NCBI GenBank assembly: GCA_902168105.1
Contig: CABHOY010000013.1
Span: 1 to 64,000 of the forward strand
Direction: 5' to 3'
Origin: an uncultured Flavihumibacter sp.
GTDB taxonomy: Bacteria > Bacteroidota > Bacteroidia > Chitinophagales > Chitinophagaceae
Length of the DNA stretch: 64,000 nucleotides
The notes below the pieces were generated by a model, which searched no databases, was not told where the DNA came from, and saw nothing but the letters and a program-made list of their open reading frames with translations. Positions 43,564 through 52,896 of this stretch are shown one piece after another. Every line of letters starts with the position of its first letter. Positions within the stretch are counted from its first letter, which is position 1. The translations under genes and the position numbers were made by a program.

Positions 43564-44190
43564 ATGAGTCAGCGGATATTTATAACCGGTATAGGAACCG
43601 GAGTGGGAAAAACAGTAACATCTGCCTGCGTAGTAGAAGCACTGCAAGCCGATTACTGGAAACCCGTACAAACGGGGCTGATGGAGGGGACAGACACAGA
43701 TACGGTAAAAAGTTTATTATCAAATCCGGTGTCGGTTTGCCACCGGGAAGCCTATTGCCTGGAAGCACCCGCATCACCACACCTGGCGGCGAGACTGGAA
43801 GATGTCAACATTAACGTAAAACGGATACTTGAACTGGCGCACAGCATTCAACCACGAAGCCGGTCGCTCGTTATAGAAGGAGCAGGAGGGCTGATGGTGC
43901 CGCTAACGGAACAGGTCTTCACGATCGATTTTATACAGCAACTGGAGGCGAAGGTCATTATAGTGGCGCAGAACTACCTGGGCAGCATCAACCACGCACT
44001 ACTGACCGCACAGGTGCTAAGACAACGCGCAATCCCTGTACTGGGCTGGATCTTCAGCGGCGAACACCATACCAATGAAGCCGAAGTGATAGGATGGAGC
44101 GGTTATCCGCTGCTGGGCAGGATCCCTCACAGTGAGCTAATTGACAAGGCTTTTGTGAAGGAACAGGCAGAAAAGCTATCTTTGAGGTAA
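43564..44190 (+). CDS. bioD: Dethiobiotin synthetase
   Basis: A 208-aa ATP-dependent enzyme that closes the ureido ring of dethiobiotin, the step before biotin synthase. The P-loop GTGVGKT is in MSQRIFITGIGTGVGKT (about 10-17). DYWKPVQTGLMEGTDTDTV is the substrate-binding segment. VIEGAGGLMVPL and VIIVAQNYLGSINHALLT complete the family pattern. The ATG at 43564 was chosen because it gives the family opening; an in-frame alternative lies 42 bases upstream, before the -7 box. Other biotin genes (bioA, bioB, bioF) are not adjacent. Confidence 0.96.
   Translation: MSQRIFITGIGTGVGKTVTSACVVEALQADYWKPVQTGLMEGTDTDTVKSLLSNPVSVCHREAYCLEAPASPHLAARLEDVNINVKRILELAHSIQPRSRSLVIEGAGGLMVPLTEQVFTIDFIQQLEAKVIIVAQNYLGSINHALLTAQVLRQRAIPVLGWIFSGEHHTNEAEVIGWSGYPLLGRIPHSELIDKAFVKEQAEKLSLR
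44177..44184 (+). promoter_or_regulatory. Possible -7 box inside the end of bioD
   Basis: TATCTTTG occurs in the last codons of bioD, 17 bases before the next gene's start. It could drive the folate gene separately, but the same letters encode part of bioD, so it may be coincidence. Confidence 0.3.
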
Positions 44191-44201
44191 TTTAGATCCA
44201 C

Positions 44202-44786
44202 TTGTTAACAAAAAAGGATATACGAAAGGAATATCTGGAAAAACGCTTGAACCTTCCGGATAATGTGATCGCCACCCTGAACAGGGAGTTATTGAACCAA
44301 TGCCGGCGACTGGATTACAGCGCCTTCAGAATGGCACACATTTTTCTTCCCATCACTGAAAAGAAAGAAGCGGACACACACGCACTGGTGGACTGGGCCA
44401 GAGCGACGTATCCTGCATTGCAATGGGCGTTGTCAAAGTCGGACATGCGCAGTGCGGAGATGGAGCATTTCCTGTGGAAACCGGAAACCGTCCTGGTGAG
44501 GAACGCCTATGGGATACCCGAACCTACCGGCGGACTACCGTTGATGCCGGCTGAAATGGACCTGGTTTTTGTGCCTATGCTTGCATTTGATAAAAAAGGG
44601 CACCGGGTCGGATACGGAAAAGGCATGTATGACCGTTTCCTGAAGCAATGCCTGCCAACAGTGACCACCATCGGACTGTCATTGTTTGAACCGGTAGAAG
44701 CCATCGCAGATGTGAACGACAAGGACGTTCCCCTGCATATGGTCGTAACGCCGCAAACAATTTATGATTTCAAAAAAAGCGACTAA
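44202..44786 (+). CDS. 5-formyltetrahydrofolate cyclo-ligase
   Basis: A 194-aa ATP-dependent enzyme that converts 5-formyl-THF to 5,10-methenyl-THF. It opens LTKKDIRKEYLEKRLNL after a TTG start. No ATG gives that conserved opening, so TTG is taken as the true start. GHRVGYGKGMYDRFL is the family hallmark (nucleotide and folate site). DLVFVPMLAFDKKGHR precedes it, and the end VPLHMVVTPQTIYDF is also typical. Its stop overlaps the lpxK start by one base (TAATG), so they are translationally coupled. Confidence 0.93.
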   Translation: MLTKKDIRKEYLEKRLNLPDNVIATLNRELLNQCRRLDYSAFRMAHIFLPITEKKEADTHALVDWARATYPALQWALSKSDMRSAEMEHFLWKPETVLVRNAYGIPEPTGGLPLMPAEMDLVFVPMLAFDKKGHRVGYGKGMYDRFLKQCLPTVTTIGLSLFEPVEAIADVNDKDVPLHMVVTPQTIYDFKKSD

Positions 44787-45853
44787 TGCTGAAACACCTG
44801 AAGATCTTATTATATCCTTTTTCCCTGTTGTATGGCCTGGTAATGTGGGTCCGCAACCGTTTCTATGATAACAATGTACTGACAGCCGTAGAGTTTGACC
44901 TGCCTATTATAGCCGTAGGCAACCTGTCCGTGGGTGGCACCGGTAAAACCCCGCACGTAGAGCACCTGATCAGGGCATTAAAAGATAATTACCGTGTAGC
45001 CACCCTCAGCCGGGGATACAACCGGCGCACGAGCGGCTACCTGCTAGCGGATGGTGCCAGTACAGCGGCGCAACTGGGCGATGAGCCAATGCAGTTCCAT
45101 CGTAAATTTCCGGAGATCGAAGTCTGCGTAGGGGAAGAACGTATGCTTGCTATACCGCAGCTGCTGGGGGAACGTCCCGAAACAGAAGTGATATTGCTGG
45201 ATGACGCCTTCCAGCACCGTTCTGTGAAACCGGGCATGAACATCCTCATCACCGATTACAGCCGCCGCTTTACCAAAGACCATGTAGTACCATTCGGCCG
45301 CCTGCGCGAAGGCCGCAAGGGCTATGAAAGGGCCAATTGTATCATTGTGTCCAAATGTCCGCCGCAACTGTCTGCTACCGAAAAAGCCGCCATCAGGCAG
45401 GAAATTAGTCCCCTGCCACATCAGCAACTGTTTTTTACTTCTCTGACATATGGCAGCTTATACGACATGTTCAGCGGCGCACCGGTTACCGTGCCGGCAG
45501 ATACCACCGTGTTACTCGTTTGTGGTATTGCCCGTCCGGAGCCACTTTTACAACAATTGAAGGAAAGCTATAAAAACGTGTTCCTCCTGCCTTTTCCGGA
45601 TCATTATTACTATTCCGTTTCTGATCTGGAGAAAATCAACAGGGAGCTCGGCAACCTTCCCGGCGCCAGTAAACTGGTAGTAACAACGGAAAAGGACGCG
45701 GTAAGACTACAACTGCTCGAAGACCAGCTGCGTCCTATGAACTTACCCATAGCCGTTATGCCGGTCGAAATATCTTTCCTCTTTGGGGAAGGAGAATCAT
45801 TTAATAATTATATTTTTACTTACGTGGATCAGTTTGGAAGTAACCATGATTAA
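44786..45853 (+). CDS. lpxK: Tetraacyldisaccharide 4'-kinase
   Basis: A 355-aa inner-membrane kinase that adds the 4' phosphate to the lipid A precursor. An N-terminal membrane segment (ILLYPFSLLYGLVMWVRNRF) leads to the P-loop VGGTGKTP in AVGNLSVGGTGKTPHVEHL. SRGYNRRTSGYLLADG, LLDDAFQHRSVKPGMNILI and FPDHYYYSV are also LpxK features. It confirms a Gram-negative envelope with lipid A. The one-base overlap with the folate gene links their translation. Confidence 0.96.
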   Translation: MLKHLKILLYPFSLLYGLVMWVRNRFYDNNVLTAVEFDLPIIAVGNLSVGGTGKTPHVEHLIRALKDNYRVATLSRGYNRRTSGYLLADGASTAAQLGDEPMQFHRKFPEIEVCVGEERMLAIPQLLGERPETEVILLDDAFQHRSVKPGMNILITDYSRRFTKDHVVPFGRLREGRKGYERANCIIVSKCPPQLSATEKAAIRQEISPLPHQQLFFTSLTYGSLYDMFSGAPVTVPADTTVLLVCGIARPEPLLQQLKESYKNVFLLPFPDHYYYSVSDLEKINRELGNLPGASKLVVTTEKDAVRLQLLEDQLRPMNLPIAVMPVEISFLFGEGESFNNYIFTYVDQFGSNHD

Positions 45854-45864
45854 ACGTTACGAGA

Positions 45865-47985
45865 ATGACAAAAAAGAAAAAACCTCAAAAACACAGTAGC
45901 CAGAAAAAAACCTTTCGTGGTACTGTACAGATAACCCGTTCCGGGATGTCTTTTGTAATAATTGAAGGACAGGAAAAGGACGTAATGGTCCGCCAGAAAA
46001 ATCTCAATACCGCTCTTGATGGAGACGACGTACTGGTTGATGTGATCAAACAGGCCAAGAATGAGGGACGTATGGAGGGTGTTATAACGGAAATAGTTAA
46101 ACGCAAAAAGATAGAGTTCACCGGTACCCTGCAGGTCAACAAAGGCTTTGCTTTCCTGGTACCGGAAAAAGGGCTGTTCATGCCCGATATATACATTCCC
46201 GCTAATTCCATGAAGAATGCGAAGAACGGGGACAAAGCGGTCGTGAAGGTGGTGGCCTGGGGTGAGAAGACCCGCAAGCCTGTAGGCGAGATCGTGGAGG
46301 TGCTGGACGCCAGCAATACCAATGATCTGGCAATGAAAGAGATCCTGATAGAAAGCGGTTTCCCGCTTAGCTTTCCTGACGATGTTATCAAAGAACTGAA
46401 TCAGATCAGCGAGAACATTGACGCAGAGGAAGTGAAGAAGAGAAAGGACTTCCGTAAGATCCTTACGTTTACCATTGACCCGGTGGATGCAAAAGATTTT
46501 GATGATGCGATCTCTATCCGTAAGCTGCGTGGCAGCTGGTACGAGGTAGGGGTGCACATTGCGGACGTAAGCCATTATGTACTGCCGGATACGGCGCTGG
46601 ATAAGGAAGCGGACAAACGCGCCACTTCTGTGTATCTACCGGACCGTGTACTGCCGATGCTGCCGGAAAAGATCTCTAATGAGCTCTGTTCCCTGCGTCC
46701 GCACGAAGACAAACTTACTTTTTCAGCTGTGTTCAAGATGAATGAGAACGGAGAGATCAAGGAGCATTGGATAGGCAGGACGCTGATACATTCCAACCAC
46801 CGTTTTACGTACGAACAGGTGCAGGATGTTATTGAATCGGGTGAAGGACCTTACCAGGACGAGGTGCTGTTGTTGAACAAGATCGCACAGACGCTCCGTA
46901 AGAAGCGTTTTGATAATGGCGCCATCAACTTCTCTTCCCAGGAGGTGCGCTTCCAGCTGGATGAAAACGCGAAGCCGATAGGCATTGTGGTGAAGGAAAG
47001 CAAAGAGGCCCATCAGCTAATTGAAGAATTGATGCTGTTAGCCAACAGGACCGTGGCGGAATATGTATATAATATCCGCATAGGAACCAATCAGCATGTG
47101 CCGTTCCCGTACCGTGTGCATGACACACCTGATGAGGAAAAGCTGAAGTTATTTTCAGGCTTTGCCCGTAAGTTCGGTCACAAGCTGGAAGTGGATAATC
47201 CGGATAAACTGGCCCGCTCCTTCAATGAGATGTTACGACTGGCCCATGGCAAGCCGGAGCAGCACGTACTGGAGACATTGGGTATCCGTACGATGGCGAA
47301 AGCAGCGTATACCGTGGATGATATTGGTCACTACGGATTAGGTTTTGATCACTACTGTCACTTTACATCGCCGATACGCCGTTATCCGGATGTACTGGTG
47401 CACCGCGTGTTGCAACAATGTCTGACGCACAATATCCATCCGGATAAACAGATGGAGAAAAAGTGTAAACATTCCTCTGAAATGGAACGTAAGGCAATGG
47501 ATGCTGAAAGAGCTGCTAATAAATACAAGCAGGTGGAATACATGCAGCAGTACATCGGGGAAGAATTTGACGGTGTAGTGAGTGGCGTTGCACACTTCGG
47601 CTTCTGGGTGGAAACTGTAGATACCAAGTGCGAGGGACTTGTGAGCATTCACAATATGACGACCAAAGACGAGTTCAAGTATGACGAGAACGAGTATGCC
47701 CTGATAGGTATGTTCACCGGCAGAAAGATCCGTATAGGTGATAAGGTGAGGATACAAGTGGTAGCAGCCAACCTGGTGAAACGGCAGCTGGACTATGACC
47801 TGATAGAGGAAGAAGGAAGTGTACAGGTTCCACCGCGTGGAAGGTCTGCGCGTAAACCGGCGACAGGTGAAAGAGCTGGCGAAAGAAAAGATGCAAAGCC
47901 GAAAGGAAAAAGGAAAGAAACCGCTGGTAAGAAGAATCCTGCATCTGCAAAGAAGCGGGGATCGGCTGACCGTAAAAAGCCATAA
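45865..47985 (+). CDS. rnr: Ribonuclease R
   Basis: A 706-aa 3'-5' exoribonuclease. Cold-shock-type OB domains lie at about 10-180. The RNB catalytic domain begins with FTIDPVDAKDFDDAISI (metal-binding Asp residues) and contains ATSVYLPDRVLPMLPEKISN and HYGLGFDHYCHFTSPIRRYPDVLVHR. An S1 domain follows (EEFDGVVSGVAHFGFWVE). The C-terminal 50 residues are a Lys/Arg/Ala-rich tail as in E. coli RNase R. It starts 11 bases after lpxK. Degrades structured RNA. Confidence 0.96.
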   Translation: MTKKKKPQKHSSQKKTFRGTVQITRSGMSFVIIEGQEKDVMVRQKNLNTALDGDDVLVDVIKQAKNEGRMEGVITEIVKRKKIEFTGTLQVNKGFAFLVPEKGLFMPDIYIPANSMKNAKNGDKAVVKVVAWGEKTRKPVGEIVEVLDASNTNDLAMKEILIESGFPLSFPDDVIKELNQISENIDAEEVKKRKDFRKILTFTIDPVDAKDFDDAISIRKLRGSWYEVGVHIADVSHYVLPDTALDKEADKRATSVYLPDRVLPMLPEKISNELCSLRPHEDKLTFSAVFKMNENGEIKEHWIGRTLIHSNHRFTYEQVQDVIESGEGPYQDEVLLLNKIAQTLRKKRFDNGAINFSSQEVRFQLDENAKPIGIVVKESKEAHQLIEELMLLANRTVAEYVYNIRIGTNQHVPFPYRVHDTPDEEKLKLFSGFARKFGHKLEVDNPDKLARSFNEMLRLAHGKPEQHVLETLGIRTMAKAAYTVDDIGHYGLGFDHYCHFTSPIRRYPDVLVHRVLQQCLTHNIHPDKQMEKKCKHSSEMERKAMDAERAANKYKQVEYMQQYIGEEFDGVVSGVAHFGFWVETVDTKCEGLVSIHNMTTKDEFKYDENEYALIGMFTGRKIRIGDKVRIQVVAANLVKRQLDYDLIEEEGSVQVPPRGRSARKPATGERAGERKDAKPKGKRKETAGKKNPASAKKRGSADRKKP

Positions 47986-48028
47986 TTTATATAACTTACA
48001 GCCGCTTATTCGATAACAGAAGACCACC

Positions 48029-49000
48029 ATGCATTCATTTAAAGACCTGACTATCCGGTTCGGAGAACATTTTAGTAAAGAACAATTTCCACAGCAGCCG
48101 AAGAAACTGTATGACGCTGCGAGCCATATCCTTAATATCGGTGGTAAGCGTATCAGACCGGTTTTGAGCATAATGGGTAATGAACTGTTTGACGAGATCC
48201 ATCCGGATGCTTTTGAAGTAGGCACCGCGGTGGAACTGTTCCACAATTTCACGCTGGTGCATGATGATATCATGGACAAAGCTCCCTTACGGCGTAATCA
48301 GCCTACCGTACATACCCTGTACGGTGAAACGGCGGCGATACTGGCAGGAGACGTGATGCTGATCAAGGTATATGAGTATCTTAACAAGGTACAGCCTCAT
48401 TATAAGCAGAAACTGATCGCTGCTTTTAACAAAGCAGCTACAGAAGTTTGCGAGGGACAGCAGATAGACATGGACTTTGAGGACATGGAGCCGGAACAGG
48501 TGAAGTACGATGACTATGTGAATATGATCGCACTGAAGACTTCCGTGTTGCTGGCCGCCAGTTTGAAGATGGGAGCGATCATTGGCGGAGGAAGTGAATA
48601 CAATCAGCAGCATCTATATGAATTCGGCAAGAACATAGGGATTGCCTTCCAGATCCAGGATGACTATCTGGATGCATTCGGCGACCCGGAAAAGTTCGGC
48701 AAACAACAGGGAGGGGACATCCTGGTAAATAAGAAGACCTTCCTGCTGTTAAAGGCCCTGGACATGTGTAATCCGGCACAGAACAAGAAACTGAAAGAGT
48801 TGCTGACCACCAACCCGGATGATAAGGTAGCGCAGGTGCTGGAACTGTTCCATGATTGTAAGGTGGATACCTGGGCGGAAAGGGAAAAAGACCGTTTCCA
48901 GCAGCTGGCTTTTGAGCACCTGGAGCACATCGCGGTACTTTCCAGCCGTAAGAAACCATTAACAGAACTGGCTAACTACCTGTTGAACAGGGAACATTAA
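48029..49000 (+). CDS. All-trans polyprenyl diphosphate synthase
   Basis: A 323-aa prenyltransferase. The first Asp-rich motif is HDDIMDKAPLRRNQPT, with the second, QIQDDYLDAFGDPE, near residue 215. GGKRIRPVL at about 40 supplies an IPP-binding Lys-Arg. The residues before the first motif are not bulky (LFHNFTLVHDD), which fits a long-chain product such as the octaprenyl or heptaprenyl tail of menaquinone; product length is inference. It is 43 bases after rnr. Confidence 0.93.
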   Translation: MHSFKDLTIRFGEHFSKEQFPQQPKKLYDAASHILNIGGKRIRPVLSIMGNELFDEIHPDAFEVGTAVELFHNFTLVHDDIMDKAPLRRNQPTVHTLYGETAAILAGDVMLIKVYEYLNKVQPHYKQKLIAAFNKAATEVCEGQQIDMDFEDMEPEQVKYDDYVNMIALKTSVLLAASLKMGAIIGGGSEYNQQHLYEFGKNIGIAFQIQDDYLDAFGDPEKFGKQQGGDILVNKKTFLLLKALDMCNPAQNKKLKELLTTNPDDKVAQVLELFHDCKVDTWAEREKDRFQQLAFEHLEHIAVLSSRKKPLTELANYLLNREH

Positions 49001-49088
49001 AAAACTGATACGCAATCTGTCTGCAGTTTGTGTATCGGTTAATTTATATATATTCGCGCATTAGCTAAACCTGTAACCAAAATACCTG

Positions 49089-50738
49089 ATGTCCAAATCG
49101 CTTTTTCGTAAGAAATCTATTATCAGTATACTGAAAGATGCTCAAGATGGTTTAACGGATGCGCATGGAGGAGGTGAATTAAACAAGGTATTAAAGGTGC
49201 GGGACCTGACCGCCTTAGGTATTGCTGCGGTGATCGGCGCGGGTATCTTCTCTACTATCGGGGAAGCTTCTTATCACGGAGGCCCTGGTGTTTCCTTATT
49301 ATTTATTATTACTGCTGTGACCTGCGGGTTCTCTGCGCTTTGTTATGCGGAGTTTGCTTCCCGTGTACCGGTATCAGGCAGTGCTTATACTTATTCTTAT
49401 GTGACCTTCGGGGAACTGGCTGCCTGGGTTATCGGATGGGCGCTTATACTGGAATATGCTATCGGGAATATTGCCGTGGCCATTTCCTGGAGCGGATATT
49501 TCAATAACCTGCTGGCGGGTATCGGTGGTGCCGTCGGGTTGAACCTGTCGTTCCCTGAATGGCTGGCCAACAACTATGACAGCGCTTCCGATGCGTTGTA
49601 TCAGTCGGCGCCGCACATCTTCGGCATTCCTGTCATTCTGAACCTGCCTGCATTTATCATTGTAGTGCTGGTTACCTACCTTGCCTTTGTGGGCATCCGG
49701 GAGAGTAAAAGGAGCGCCAATTTTATGGTAGGGCTCAAGATCCTGGTGATTATCTTCGTGATCGTGGTAGGGGCTTTTTATGTGAATGTAGACAACTGGT
49801 CGCCCTTTATGCCTAACGGATTCTCGGGTGTGTTAAAAGGGGTATCTGCGGTGTTCTTTGCTTATATCGGGTTTGACGCCATCAGTACTACGGCGGAGGA
49901 GTGTTCTAATCCGCAGAGGGATCTGCCTAAAGGAATGATCTACTCCCTGATCATCTGTACAGTGTTATATATTCTTATCGCTTTTGTATTGACGGGTATG
50001 GTGTCTTACTCACAACTGAAAGTGGAAGATCCGCTGGCATTTGTGTTCAATGCGGTAAACCTGCCTAAAGTGAGTTTCCTGATCTCTGTAAGCGCCGTGG
50101 TGGCTACAACGAGTGTTTTGCTGGTGTTCCAGATCGGTCAACCCCGTATCTGGATGAGTATGAGCCGTGACGGTCTGTTGCCGAAGAAGTTCAGTACCAT
50201 TCACCCTAAGTTTAAAACGCCTTCGTTTGCTACTATTGTAACAGGGTTCCTGGTAGGCGTACCGGCATTGTTCCTTAACCTGACCATCGTAACGGACCTG
50301 ACGAGTATCGGCACTTTGTTCGCTTTTATCCTGGTATGTGGCGGCGTGTTGTTGCTGCCGAAGCAGGAGAAAGATCCCGTTACGAAACGTTTCAGGCTGC
50401 CGTATATCAACGGCCAGTTTATTGTACCTGCTATTATAATCCTCTTTACATTCCTGTTCCGCAATGAACTACCTCAACGGTTCTCATTTTCAGGCGGTTG
50501 GGAAGTATGGAAACACAATATTCCTTTCTTCTTCTTTGTAGTGGCTGCATTGCTGTTCACTGCATTATCCTTTCTTAAAAAGTTATCACTGATTCCTGTG
50601 CTGGGGTTACTGAGCTGTTTCTATCTGATGACGGAAATTGGTTTCAGGAACTGGGTAGTGTTTTTCATTTGGCTACTGATAGGTCTGACCATTTATTTCT
50701 GTTATGGTTATAAGAGAAGTAAGCTGGCGCAAGCGTAA
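49089..50738 (+). CDS. APC family amino acid permease
   Basis: A 549-aa transporter with about 12-14 transmembrane segments. The first helix contains the substrate-site GAGIF motif (AAVIGAGIFSTIGEA), followed by CYAEFASRVPVSGSAYTYSY. FAYIGFDAISTTAEECSNPQRDLPKG is the conserved region of helices 6-7 (first part FAYIGFDAISTTAEE). It belongs to the cationic-amino-acid-transporter-like part of the APC superfamily. The actual substrate is not known. The gene is monocistronic. Confidence 0.92.
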   Translation: MSKSLFRKKSIISILKDAQDGLTDAHGGGELNKVLKVRDLTALGIAAVIGAGIFSTIGEASYHGGPGVSLLFIITAVTCGFSALCYAEFASRVPVSGSAYTYSYVTFGELAAWVIGWALILEYAIGNIAVAISWSGYFNNLLAGIGGAVGLNLSFPEWLANNYDSASDALYQSAPHIFGIPVILNLPAFIIVVLVTYLAFVGIRESKRSANFMVGLKILVIIFVIVVGAFYVNVDNWSPFMPNGFSGVLKGVSAVFFAYIGFDAISTTAEECSNPQRDLPKGMIYSLIICTVLYILIAFVLTGMVSYSQLKVEDPLAFVFNAVNLPKVSFLISVSAVVATTSVLLVFQIGQPRIWMSMSRDGLLPKKFSTIHPKFKTPSFATIVTGFLVGVPALFLNLTIVTDLTSIGTLFAFILVCGGVLLLPKQEKDPVTKRFRLPYINGQFIVPAIIILFTFLFRNELPQRFSFSGGWEVWKHNIPFFFFVVAALLFTALSFLKKLSLIPVLGLLSCFYLMTEIGFRNWVVFFIWLLIGLTIYFCYGYKRSKLAQA

Positions 50739-50763
50739 GTAAATCATGATTTTAGATCAATTG

Positions 50764-50804
50764 TTGCTGCCGTCAAGTTAAATATTGCTTCGGTCAAGTT
50801 TATT
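50764..50804. promoter_or_regulatory. Two imperfect direct repeats upstream of doxX
   Basis: Positions 50764-50783 and 50785-50804 share 16 of 20 bases, with the core GTCAAGTT in both, spaced 21 bases (two helical turns). This could be a regulator binding site. Confidence 0.3.
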
Positions 50805-50847
50805 TCGTATATTCGGATAAGCTCTTTGATCATTAAAATCTTGTGTT

Positions 50848-51285
50848 ATGAATCTGCTACAACGAATCGACCGTTGGGGCGAACGCCATCATCCTCGTTG
50901 GCTTGATGGCATTCGTGTCCTGTTAGGCGTATTTCTGTTCTACAAAGGAGTGGTTTTCATACAAAACATTGATGCACTTAAAGCTGTGATCGACGAAAGT
51001 CCCTGGCTCACAGTAATGTCCTTCTGGCTTGCTCACTACATTGTCTTTGCTCATTTGCTCGGAGGTGTTCTTATCATTTTCGGTTTACTTACACGTGTGG
51101 CCGTTCTGGCCCAGATTCCAATCCTTTTAGGCGCCATCTTTTTTGTACATACCTCTACAGGGTTATTTAAGGTACACGAAGGAACCGGCCTTTCTATCCT
51201 TGTTCTGCTGCTCCTGGTTTTCTTCCTAGTGGAAGGCAGCGGCCCCATTTCATTTGACGATTATATGCGCCGCCATCCGGCTTGA
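50848..51285 (+). CDS. DoxX family membrane protein
   Basis: A 145-aa four-helix membrane protein of the DoxX/DoxD type. It has an N-terminal amphipathic part, a first helix around WLDGIRVLLGVFLFYKGVVF, a second around VMSFWLAHYIVFAHLLGGVLIIFGLL, a third around AQIPILLGAIFFV and a fourth around LSILVLLLLVFFLVEGSG. The conserved His of helix 2 is present. In bacteria the family is linked to redox control and thiosulfate metabolism, but no partner is next to it. Confidence 0.88.
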   Translation: MNLLQRIDRWGERHHPRWLDGIRVLLGVFLFYKGVVFIQNIDALKAVIDESPWLTVMSFWLAHYIVFAHLLGGVLIIFGLLTRVAVLAQIPILLGAIFFVHTSTGLFKVHEGTGLSILVLLLLVFFLVEGSGPISFDDYMRRHPA

Positions 51286-51298
51286 GGAATAATTGTCT

Positions 51299-51306
51299 TA
51301 CCTTTG
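51299..51306 (+). promoter_or_regulatory. -7 box upstream of the Smr-domain gene
   Basis: TACCTTTG matches TAnnTTTG and lies about 74 bases before the chosen ATG at 51380. Confidence 0.4.
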
Positions 51307-51379
51307 CCCTCCGCGATGCGGACTGCTTTTTACTGGCAGTTCAGGTAAAACTGTATTTTCTATCGCGGAGATTGTAAGT

Positions 51380-52408
51380 ATGAAGTTTGAGATAGGCGAT
51401 AAAATATTACTGCTTCACTCCAAGGAGGAAGGGACAGTGGTGGATATTATCAATGATGCTATGGTGATGGTCGAAGTGGGTAAGGTAACCTTTCCGGTAT
51501 ATCTTGACCAGATCGATTTCCCATATTTTCATCGCTTTACGACACCTAAACCGACACCTCCGCCACAGCGGGTGCAAGGGTATGATATTAAGCCGGAGAA
51601 AAAGAAGTATGAGGACAATATCCGCATGAGCAGGGGGATGTTCCTGTCAATTCTGCCAGTTTTCAGAATGGATGCTTACGAGGAGCACGTTCAATCCCTC
51701 AAATTTTACTTACTGAACGAAACCAGCGAAGCATACCGGTTTAACTTTCAGGTATGGTTGCGTAATAGCATGGAAATGGAGATCCGTAATGAGATCCAGC
51801 CGTTCAGTAATTTCTACCTGTCCGACCTGATGTTTGAATCGCTGAACGACAGCCCCCGGCTGGAGTTCGTTTTCTTCCCGAAAGAGAAGAATGATAAACT
51901 GGCGCCTTCTTTCCCGAAAACATGGAAACCGAAGGTGAAACAGCTGTTCCTGCAGCTGTCTGAACTGCAGACGAGGAGGGATGCGACCCTCAGTCAGCTG
52001 TTGTTCGATAAATACCCGGAAAAGAGTAAAAACGATAAGCCCTATTTCGATGCCAGCAGTATAGGCTCACTGTCAGCCAGCAGCATACCGGCAGCTCCAG
52101 TTGTACCGGAGCCCCCCGCACAGCCTAAATATGAACTGGACCTGCATATAGAAATGCTGACAAAGGAGTGGCGCGGACTGAAGAATATAGAGATACTGGC
52201 CATACAGCTGAACGAATTTGTGCACTACCTGGAACTGGCCATTGTGCATCACCAGCACAGTATGATCGTGATCCACGGAGTTGGAAAAGGCAAGCTGAAG
52301 GATGAGATACACGCCATTCTGCGTGATACGCCTGGAGTGGAGCGGTTTATCAATGAATATCACCCTCGCTATGGATATGGCGCTACGGAGATATTTTTCC
52401 GGCACTAA
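51380..52408 (+). CDS. DUF2027/Smr domain protein
   Basis: A 342-aa protein. The ATG at 51380 gives MKFEIGDKILLLHSKEEG, a small beta-barrel (KOW-like) start. The middle (about 85-225) is the DUF2027 part with FYLLNETSEAYRFNFQVWLRN. A Pro/Ala linker follows (about 240-255), then a C-terminal Smr domain (about 260-342) with ELDLHIEMLT at its start and VIHGVGKGKLKDEIHAILR, which carries the HGxGxG motif. Smr domains nick or bind branched DNA, or cut RNA at collided ribosomes, so a nucleic-acid role is likely. Confidence 0.88.
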   Translation: MKFEIGDKILLLHSKEEGTVVDIINDAMVMVEVGKVTFPVYLDQIDFPYFHRFTTPKPTPPPQRVQGYDIKPEKKKYEDNIRMSRGMFLSILPVFRMDAYEEHVQSLKFYLLNETSEAYRFNFQVWLRNSMEMEIRNEIQPFSNFYLSDLMFESLNDSPRLEFVFFPKEKNDKLAPSFPKTWKPKVKQLFLQLSELQTRRDATLSQLLFDKYPEKSKNDKPYFDASSIGSLSASSIPAAPVVPEPPAQPKYELDLHIEMLTKEWRGLKNIEILAIQLNEFVHYLELAIVHHQHSMIVIHGVGKGKLKDEIHAILRDTPGVERFINEYHPRYGYGATEIFFRH

Positions 52409-52429
52409 CCCAGTTGCCGTGTTTTCTAT

Positions 52430-52437
52430 TACATTTG
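52430..52437 (+). promoter_or_regulatory. -7 box of the RNase P RNA gene
   Basis: TACATTTG fits TAnnTTTG and ends 4 bases before the predicted 5' end of the RNA at 52441, a normal distance to the start site. Confidence 0.6.
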
Positions 52438-52440
52438 CAG

Positions 52441-52833
52441 AAACTACAAACCGTACTATCGCTTCCACCGAAAGGAGGATGAGGAAAGTCCGGACAGCAT
52501 AGAGTAACGCACCACCTAACGGGTGGGGCTGTTCTTTTCTCCTTTAAAAGAGAGGAGAATGGCACAGACAGTGCCACAGAAAATAACCGCCTTATTTCGC
52601 GCAAGCGGTGTAAGGTAAGGGTGAAAATGTAGGGTAAGAGCCTACGTTCTGGTGTGGCAACATATCGGGAGGGTAAACCTTGCGTGCTGAAATGCCATGT
52701 ATACGGTCGCTTAAGGGCTGCTCGTCCAATGACCGAGGGTAGGCAGATACAGGTGCCGTGTGAACGGCATCGAAGATAAATGATAGTATCCTCTTTCGGG
52801 AGGAACAGAATCCGGCTTACAGGTTTGTAGTTT
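52441..52833 (+). ncRNA. rnpB: RNase P RNA component (class A)
   Basis: The catalytic RNA of RNase P, which trims tRNA 5' leaders. Conserved region I appears as GAGGAAAGTCCGGACAGCAT and conserved region V as ACAGAATCCGGCTTAC. P1 is formed by AAACTACAAACC (52441-52452) with GGTTTGTAGTTT (52822-52833), which sets both ends. Internal hallmarks such as TAAGAGCC and the AGGGTAGGCAGATA-type segment are present. The RNA is followed by a T-rich stretch. Confidence 0.97.
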
Positions 52834-52896
52834 TATTTTATTTTCGCTGATCAACCAAAGTACCCTGAAGACATAACCCGAAACTATATATTCTCT

